From PALSA-612 sp963742925 (GTDB lineage: Bacteria; Actinomycetota; Thermoleophilia; Gaiellales; Gaiellaceae), in NCBI GenBank assembly GCA_963742925.1, contig CAVUNV010000016.1:147895-211894 (forward strand): 64,000 nucleotides of DNA. Direction: 5' to 3'. Below the pieces are notes generated by a model that had not been told where the DNA came from, did not search any database, and worked only from the letters and a program-made list of their open reading frames with translations. Below are positions 59,323 to 64,000 of this stretch, one piece after another (within the stretch, counting starts at the first letter, position 1; every line of letters begins with the position of its first letter). The position numbers were made by a program, and so were the translations under genes.

Positions 59323-59919
59323 GTGAAATGGTGCGGGCGCGTGGCCGGAGGCGTGAACGGCGTGCCCCAATTACCATCGCCACCCGTGGCCGAGGGCGTC
59401 GTCATCCGTCCCGAGCGCGAGGCGGACTATCCCGTGATCGCAGAGGTGGTCCGCGCGGCATTCGTCGGACACCCTGACGAGGTCGCGGCGTTCGTCGAGC
59501 GCATTCGGGCGTCGGAGCAGTTCATTCCGGAGTTGGCGTTGGTCGCCGAGGACTCCTCCGGTGTGATTGCTCACGTGATGCTGAGCTGGGTCGGCGTTGA
59601 AGGCGGATCCCGTTCAAGGATCCTCAATCTCACGCCGATGTCGGTTCGGCCTGACCGCCAGCGCATCGGTGTGGGGACACGGCTGATCCGGGACGCGCTC
59701 GGCCGCGCCGAAGCAGCAGGCGAGCCTGCCGTCATGGTCGAGGGCGTTGCCGCGTACTATCCTCGCTTCGGCTTCGAGCGGGCGAGCGCGCTCGGCTTCA
59801 TCTCCCCGCATCCGAAGATCCCCGACGCCGCTTTCATGGTCAAACGGCTCCGGGGATACAGCTCCGACCTCGCCGGTCGGATCGTCTATCCGGCCGCGTT
59901 CGACGCTCTCGGGTACTAA
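59323..59919 (+). CDS. GNAT N-acetyltransferase, YhbS-like
   Basis: 198 aa from GTG 59323 (GGAGG 11 nt upstream); GTG 59341 or 59386 are alternatives. VIRPEREADYPVIAEVVRAA, ELALVAEDSSGVIAHVMLSW, LTPMSVRPDRQRIGVGTRLI (acetyl-CoA loop RQRIGVG), VEGVAAYYPRFGFERASALG. YhbS-type proteins acetylate small molecules; the substrate is unknown. First gene after tRNA-Val. Confidence 0.85.
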   Translation: MKWCGRVAGGVNGVPQLPSPPVAEGVVIRPEREADYPVIAEVVRAAFVGHPDEVAAFVERIRASEQFIPELALVAEDSSGVIAHVMLSWVGVEGGSRSRILNLTPMSVRPDRQRIGVGTRLIRDALGRAEAAGEPAVMVEGVAAYYPRFGFERASALGFISPHPKIPDAAFMVKRLRGYSSDLAGRIVYPAAFDALGY

Positions 59920-60314
59920 CGACCGGTCTGAGAAGAGCGGCGCACTCGGCGGGTCGCAACGTGCCTAACGAAGTCCTCGAGCGTCGGCTACGAGACCCTC
60001 GGCTGGGCCAGTGCGCGGGAGTGTTCCCTGAGTCAGTCGCCGATACGGACGCCGATTTTGCAACTCGTCGGGCCGAATTCTTCTAGAGGCGGAAGAGGCG
60101 CCGGAGTCGAGCGCGACCGCGACGAACGAGTGCGTTGGCACTCGGCCATACACCTCGGCGTTGTCAATCAGGGAACATCCCGATGCAGCCCTCGACCGCG
60201 TCATGGAAGCTTCGATCGAAGATCTGTTGAGCACTTATAAGTTCGCGTCGTAGCCGGTCGGGGTGGGTGGGAATCCGCCTGCTCACCACCGGGCCGGGGG
60301 AAGGAGTCAAAGGG
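59920..60314. other. Gap without a confirmed gene
   Basis: 395 nt. One plus-strand end, reading SALSIREHPDAALDRVMEAS then IEDLLSTYKFAS and a TAG at 60251, looks like the C-terminus of a lost gene. A minus-strand open frame (59965-60234) containing LIDNAEVYGRVPTHSFVAVA also exists without a start signal. Neither can be named. GAAGGAG at the right edge belongs to the next gene. Confidence 0.35.
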
Positions 60315-61035
60315 GTGAGTCTGGATCAGAAGAGGGCGAGGATCTTCGGCGTGCTCTTCCTCGTCACGTTCGTCACGTCGATAACTCGCTCTGTGGCTCT
60401 ACCAGCCGGTGCTCGACGACCCGGTGGGCTACATCGCGGGCGGTGGGCAGAGCAACCGCATCTTCTTCGGAGCCCTCCTGGAACTACTGCTGATCATCGC
60501 GAACATCGGCACCGCGGTCGTGATCTTCCCGATCGTCAGGCGACAGAGCGAAGAGCTCGCGCTCGGGTACGTGACCGCCCGCCTGTTTGAGTGCACGTTC
60601 ATCCTCGTCGGCATCGTCGCGGTCTTGGGGATCGTCACGTTGCAGCAGGAGGTTGCGGGCGCGTCCGAAGGCACGGTCGCCTACACCCTCGCCGCGATCA
60701 AGGACTGGACGTTCCTTCTCGGGCCCGGCTGGGTCGTCGGCTGGGGGAACGGGCTGATCCTCGGCTACCTGATGTACAGCTCCGGTCTGGTGCCGCGAAA
60801 GATGACGTGGCTCGGCCTCGTCGGCGGACCGCTCATCATCCTGTCGGGCACCCTCGTCATGTTCGGCGTCGCCGACAAGGGCGGCGCCTTCCAGTCCATC
60901 GCGACGATCCCGGAGTTCTTGTGGGAGCTGTCGCTCGGCGTCTACTGCACCGTGAAGGGCTTCAGGCCGTCGTCCCCGATCCTTCGAGCCGACGCTGATG
61001 AGCGCGTGGCGATGGCCGCCTCAGCGCCCGCCTGA
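60315..61035 (+). CDS. DUF4386-family membrane protein (+1 frameshift)
   Basis: GTG 60315 after AAGGAG. The N-terminus QKRARIFGVLFLVTFVTSI is in one frame; after an extra base near 60386 the next frame gives LWLYQPVLDDPVGYIAGGGQ, then the hydrophobic FFGALLELLLIIANIGTAVV, ILVGIVAVLGIVTLQQ and WVVGWGNGLILGYLMYSSGL, ending in a short polar tail. This matches DUF4386 proteins (six or seven helices, unknown function). Repaired length 239 aa. Confidence 0.82.
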
Positions 61036-61212
61036 ACACCAGATCTGTCGGCCATCGTGGAGGGAGGTGGCACGCGTCGCCTCCCTCGACGGCCGACTAG
61101 GAGAACGAGGCCTCTTGGCGGAGCCGTATGCGGGTCGCCGCCGCGCGCACGATGCGGCGGCGACGGTCGCCGGGCGACCATACGGCGGCTCAGATCGCCT
61201 CTCAGGGCCTGC

Positions 61213-61500
61213 CTACTCGGGTTCGGGCTTCTTCGTGGTCTTCTCGTCGGGCTTCGTGACGCCCTTGTCTACCACCTTCACGCTCTCGTCAGCAGGGGTT
61301 TTCGTCTCGGGTTTCTGTTCGCCCTGGCCGTAGTCGGTCGAGTAGAAGCCTGAGCCCGTGAAGGACGTGGAGATCGGGTAGAAGACTCTGCTCACCGGCT
61401 CTGCACCGCAGACCTCGCAGGCGGTCGGGGGCGGGGCGCCCATGCCGTGGATGGCCTCGAACTCGTGGCCTTTCGGGCAGCGGTACCCGTAGGTGGGCAT
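61213..61500 (-). CDS. FmdB-family zinc-ribbon protein
   Basis: 95 aa from ATG 61500. MPTYGYRCPKGHEFEAIHGM and ACEVCGAEPVSRVFYPIS form the zinc ribbon (CxxxH and CxxC). GFYSTDYG follows, then a charged Lys/Glu/Thr-rich tail (PDEKTTKKPEPE). It is a putative regulatory protein of unknown target. Confidence 0.9.
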   Translation of the reverse strand: MPTYGYRCPKGHEFEAIHGMGAPPPTACEVCGAEPVSRVFYPISTSFTGSGFYSTDYGQGEQKPETKTPADESVKVVDKGVTKPDEKTTKKPEPE

Positions 61501-61508
61501 CCCGGCCA

Positions 61509-61514
61509 AGGCTA
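61509..61514 (-). promoter_or_regulatory. Candidate -10 (TAGCCT) for leaderless fmdB-like gene
   Basis: TAGCCT on the minus strand, 8 nt before ATG 61500. Confidence 0.5.
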
Positions 61515-61645
61515 CAGGGGCCTCCGGGGTTGAGGCGCCTCTCGTGCATCTCGCCAAGACGGGTTGGGGAACGCGGCGTTTGACGGCTCGTGCCCGGCCG
61601 AAGGGTAGGCTGACTCTGAGGGAAAATCGAGCAGGGAGGACTGCG

Positions 61646-61870
61646 GTGGCGCAGACGGAGAACGGGTCGCGAGGGCGCGTCGGTGATCTCGTCGTTGTCG
61701 AGGGGCATCGCGTCGGTCAGGGACGGCGCATCGGTGAGATCCTGGAGGTGCTCGGCCAGCCTGGCCACGAGCACTACCGCGTCCGCTGGGACGCCGATCG
61801 TGAGAGTGTCTTCTATCCCTCCAGCGACTCGACGATCCAGCACGCGAAGCCGAAGAAGAAGAGCAAGTAG
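61646..61870 (+). CDS. DUF1918-domain small protein
   Basis: 74 aa from GTG 61646, with AGGGAGGA before it. GRVGDLVVVEGHRVGQGRRI, GEILEVLGQPGHEHYRVRWD and SVFYPSSDSTIQH are the DUF1918 beta-barrel. A Lys-rich tail follows. A leadered message with TAGGCT at 61606 is plausible. Function unknown. Confidence 0.88.
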   Translation: MAQTENGSRGRVGDLVVVEGHRVGQGRRIGEILEVLGQPGHEHYRVRWDADRESVFYPSSDSTIQHAKPKKKSK

Positions 61871-61990
61871 ACCGAGCCTTCGACGTGCTCCGCCAAACCT
61901 CACGCAACCGGGGAATGAAGCTTCACGACCCAGCCGGAAGGATCGCCGCCGCCCAGGCGCACACCGAGGCGATCCTGGCAGGGGCGGCCG

Positions 61991-62230
61991 ATGCCTGAAT
62001 ACAGCCTCCGCCTGCAACCTCACGCCGCCGCGAAGGGCCTCTCCGCGATGGCCACCGTTCGCGGCGGCTACACCGACTCGCGACAGCTCGAGATTGGCGA
62101 CCGGATCCCACAAGTCGGTAGCGACCCGCCGACACTACTCCTCTTCCACGGCATCGCCACCTGGACGATCGACAGCATCGACAACGACGGGCTCCTCTGC
62201 TGCCACCCGAGCCCAAGCCTGCTCGGCTAG
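61991..62230 (+). CDS. Hypothetical small protein (79 aa), uncertain
   Basis: ATG 61991 after AGGGGCGG. MPEYSLRLQPHAAAKGLSAM, then GGYTDSRQLEIGDRIPQVGS and ATWTIDSIDNDGLLCCHPSP. A beta-rich composition is possible; no family recognised. A 27-codon open frame (61915-61998) overlaps its start and may be a leader peptide or chance. Confidence 0.35.
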   Translation: MPEYSLRLQPHAAAKGLSAMATVRGGYTDSRQLEIGDRIPQVGSDPPTLLLFHGIATWTIDSIDNDGLLCCHPSPSLLG

Positions 62231-62736
62231 TCCTTAGGTATCCGTCACAGTGGGAACGGGGCTGTCACCGGCCACCCCGGCACGCCCCCCACCACCCCTG
62301 CCGTGGCCGTAGCTCGGTTCTGGGGATGGTGGAGCGCCGAGTGCCGTCCCCTTGGATGGTAGCTGTCTCTTGTGACTTGGCACACGAGGATCGGACGAAA
62401 GGACGATCCGGAACGCCGTTACGAGCATCTGTTCGAACCGGCAAGGCACCGAACGGTTCTTGAGAGCGGCCTTCCTCGAGCCCTTGCGCCTCCAGGTCGG
62501 CGAGTGAGCCGGCGAAAGCTATTGGGCGGGATTGTTGGCTGGGTAGTGTCCTTCGCCGGGCCACGGCGCGAGGATGAGGAGGATCTGCGCGTCTATCTGT
62601 CTGATATCGTATGTTACTGACGCTACAAATGGCGTCCCCGGCAAGACGTAGCGAGCGTCGAATCACAAGCGCCCGCGTCTGTCAGAACTCGCCTTCGCCG
62701 GCCGTCGCGGATTATCCGCAGAAGGCAAGGTGGAGC
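62231..62736. other. Region without a confirmed gene
   Basis: About 500 nt of lower coding quality. A plus-strand frame at 62372-62620 contains RRVSRRKLLGGIVGWVVSFA, which looks like a weak twin-arginine leader, but nothing conserved follows and no ribosome-binding site precedes its GTG. No RNA structure recognised. Confidence 0.3.
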
Positions 62737-62844
62737 ATGAGTACCTCGGAGTTCACACCCACCTCGGTGGCGACGCACGATCGAATCTCGACCCGAGGCG
62801 AAGGATCGCCGGCTGCGCACATTGATCTCGGAAGGTCGTCATGA
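62737..62844 (+). CDS. Possible 35-aa leader ORF before the membrane-anchored hypothetical protein
   Basis: ATG 62737 with AGGTGGAGC upstream. It ends in TGA overlapping the next ATG (ATGA at 62841), the coupling common in this genome. Sequence MSTSEFTPTSVATHDRISTR and so on, not recognised. Confidence 0.35.
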   Translation: MSTSEFTPTSVATHDRISTRGEGSPAAHIDLGRSS

Positions 62845-63551
62845 TCGCGTTCACCGTGTCGGGCGCCACGCTGGGATGGCTGGTGTTGGTTCAGGTCTGG
62901 ATTCTTCTGCTTTGGTACAGACCGGGCAAGAACCCGTTCGCGCGTAGGCTCGACCAACTTCTTGCTCTGCTTCTCCCCGAGATCGAGCTGACCAGAGGCG
63001 GGCTGGTCTCGGCATCGAGCAAAGGCTCGATCAGTGGACGGGTGGGATCGGGCCGTCTCGGTGGGTTGAGAGGGTCTGCCCGCCGGTGGCGAGCCCAGCT
63101 TCGCGCCATGTATGCGCAGGGCTACCAGGTTGCTTCAGAGACGATCTCTTCGTCGGGCGAGGTCGCGCGCGGCAACGAGCTCGTGCTAGAGACCGTGGAA
63201 GCCCTGAAGGCAGAGCGCGCCGGCGGCGGAGCCAACCTGCCGGCGACGAAAGATCCAGTAGTGGTGTTCGCCTACGGGCTTGGTGCCTGGCCCTCGGGTG
63301 CGGACCTCACCAGTCTCGAACAACTGCTCGCGGAACTCGGCGTCTCACAACCAGTGCTACACAGCCGGTTCGAGAGCCTGATCCGCACCGTCGCAACCGC
63401 CAACGAGAACCGCGACTTCCGTGAGCTGGCGGGAGCCTCGTTCGTCCTCGGGGCTGCAGCGCGAATCCTCGAGGCTGCAGTCGCCCCCGGCAGAAGCCTG
63501 CCCGTCGCCTGGGTGGCTCGCGACGCTCAAGACGTATCTGCGATGACGTGA
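62841..63551 (+). CDS. Membrane-anchored hypothetical protein (236 aa)
   Basis: One N-terminal membrane helix (TLGWLVLVQVWILLLWY), a basic Gly/Ser linker (GRVGSGRLGGLRGSARRW), then a helical cytoplasmic domain (ELVLETVEALKAERAGGG and LEQLLAELGVSQPVLHSRFE). I do not recognise it. The ATG overlaps the stop of a small upstream frame. Confidence 0.6.
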   Translation: MIAFTVSGATLGWLVLVQVWILLLWYRPGKNPFARRLDQLLALLLPEIELTRGGLVSASSKGSISGRVGSGRLGGLRGSARRWRAQLRAMYAQGYQVASETISSSGEVARGNELVLETVEALKAERAGGGANLPATKDPVVVFAYGLGAWPSGADLTSLEQLLAELGVSQPVLHSRFESLIRTVATANENRDFRELAGASFVLGAAARILEAAVAPGRSLPVAWVARDAQDVSAMT

Positions 63552-63974
63552 GCGAGAACGTCCGCTCAGTTCGAGGATCATGACGGTCGAGCAGGTCCAC
63601 CTGCGGACTGCAAGCGAAGGAGCCGTCCAGCGAGGCAAGCCGCTATACGCCGACCGTGCCTGGACACAACTGCACGACGAAATGGTCGACGGGGAAGCTC
63701 GAACCGTCGGCGACCTTCCCCGCGCTCGCACCCGCGCGCTACGCGCCGCGACCAAAGCGCAGGCGACCAGCCTGGAAGCCCGCAGGCATCGTCAATAACG
63801 GGGCTCGGGCCAGCCAGGTGGCGACTGGCGGGGCGATCTTCCTGAAACCCGTCGACTGTCGCGTTCTGTGGGCGAGGCGTCAAACGAGCCTCTCGATTGG
63901 TGAGTTTTGGTGAGTAGAGCTGGCGACGCATAGGGGAATCCGGCGCCCGTCGAGCGTTCGGAGGCGGAGGTCGA
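63552..63974. other. Region without a confirmed gene
   Basis: About 420 nt. Short frames exist (for example 63580-63798), with ordinary composition and no start signals or family motifs. I see no tRNA or strong hairpin. GGAGGCGGAGG at the right edge serves the next start. Confidence 0.3.
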
Positions 63975-64000
63975 ATGTCTCAGACGAACGGTTCGGAGAT
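63975..64000 (+). CDS. Start of a gene truncated by the window edge
   Basis: ATG 63975 preceded by GGAGGCGGAGG at good distance; only MSQTNGSE can be read. Identity unknown. Confidence 0.35.

Noticed and set aside
59185..59405. A minus-strand frame containing WDRTSDLPRVKRALSR
   Set aside because: This peptide is the well-known translation of the reverse complement of a tRNA; it overlaps tRNA-Val.
59266..64000. Integrated element at tRNA-Val
   Set aside because: No integrase, no repeat of the tRNA 3' end and no phage genes were seen downstream, only small unknown genes and ordinary families.
1..64000. CRISPR array or defence island
   Set aside because: No spaced short direct repeats and no cas, restriction or toxin-antitoxin genes were recognised in any part of the window.

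Overview
This window is a contiguous stretch of a very GC-rich bacterial chromosome. The gene set (LapA-domain protein, YlbL-like PDZ/S16 protease, DUF1918, FmdB zinc ribbon, Mycobacterium Sdh1-like succinate dehydrogenase, frequent GTG starts and 4-nt GTGA overlaps) points to Actinomycetota. A deep-branching soil class such as Thermoleophilia is my inference, not something the sequence proves. A long-form SRP RNA with an Alu domain and a tRNA-Val(CAC) are present. I see no CRISPR array, no IS element, no prophage and no replication origin.

Layout. 1-9.2 kb: housekeeping genes (VOC fragment, HDAC-like deacetylase, 5'-3' exonuclease, plsC, topA, primary-type sigma factor, LuxR-type regulator, HD-GYP protein, pgsA). 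9.2-15.8 kb: a biotin carboxylase/BCCP chain, an ABC-2 exporter, and sucC-methyltransferase-sucD. 15.8-21.3 kb: a membrane-anchored double redoxin facing a Cys-rich secreted protein, an aminotransferase, LapA, a PDZ/S16 protease and an SDR. 21.4-28 kb: mdh-icd diverging from gltA, a HEAT protein, two adjacent Xer-type recombinases and a kinase-like protein. 28-33.2 kb is an accessory region: a secreted N,N-dimethylformamidase-like protein, then a secreted PQQ-type propeller gene split by about 2.3 kb of broken glycosyltransferase genes. 33-45 kb: pckA and two complete but different succinate dehydrogenases, an Sdh1-like CAB set and an SdhABE/MfrABE-like set with a secreted-protein gene inside it. 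46-49.4 kb: asd-lysC and a DUF1932-type dehydrogenase. 49.6-54 kb: four tandem paralogous beta-propeller proteins of unknown function in one operon. 54-59.3 kb: dnaX-ybaB-cupin-recR, an MBL hydrolase, SRP RNA and tRNA-Val. 59.3-64 kb: mostly small or uncharacterised genes.

How it fits together. Much of the TCA cycle lies within 33 kb (gltA, icd, sucCD, two SDH sets, mdh, plus pckA). Aconitase, 2-oxoglutarate oxidation and fumarase are not here. Two global properties stand out. First, a TAnnnT hexamer lies 6-10 nt before the start codon of about 16 genes, and 7 nt before the predicted 5' end of the SRP RNA, which implies widespread leaderless transcription. Second, at least eight otherwise healthy genes, including lysC, carry single +1 frameshifts that a one-base deletion would repair, often a doubled base. 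This looks like consensus sequencing error rather than gene decay.

The best candidate for an undescribed system is the four-paralogue propeller operon at 49625-53994.
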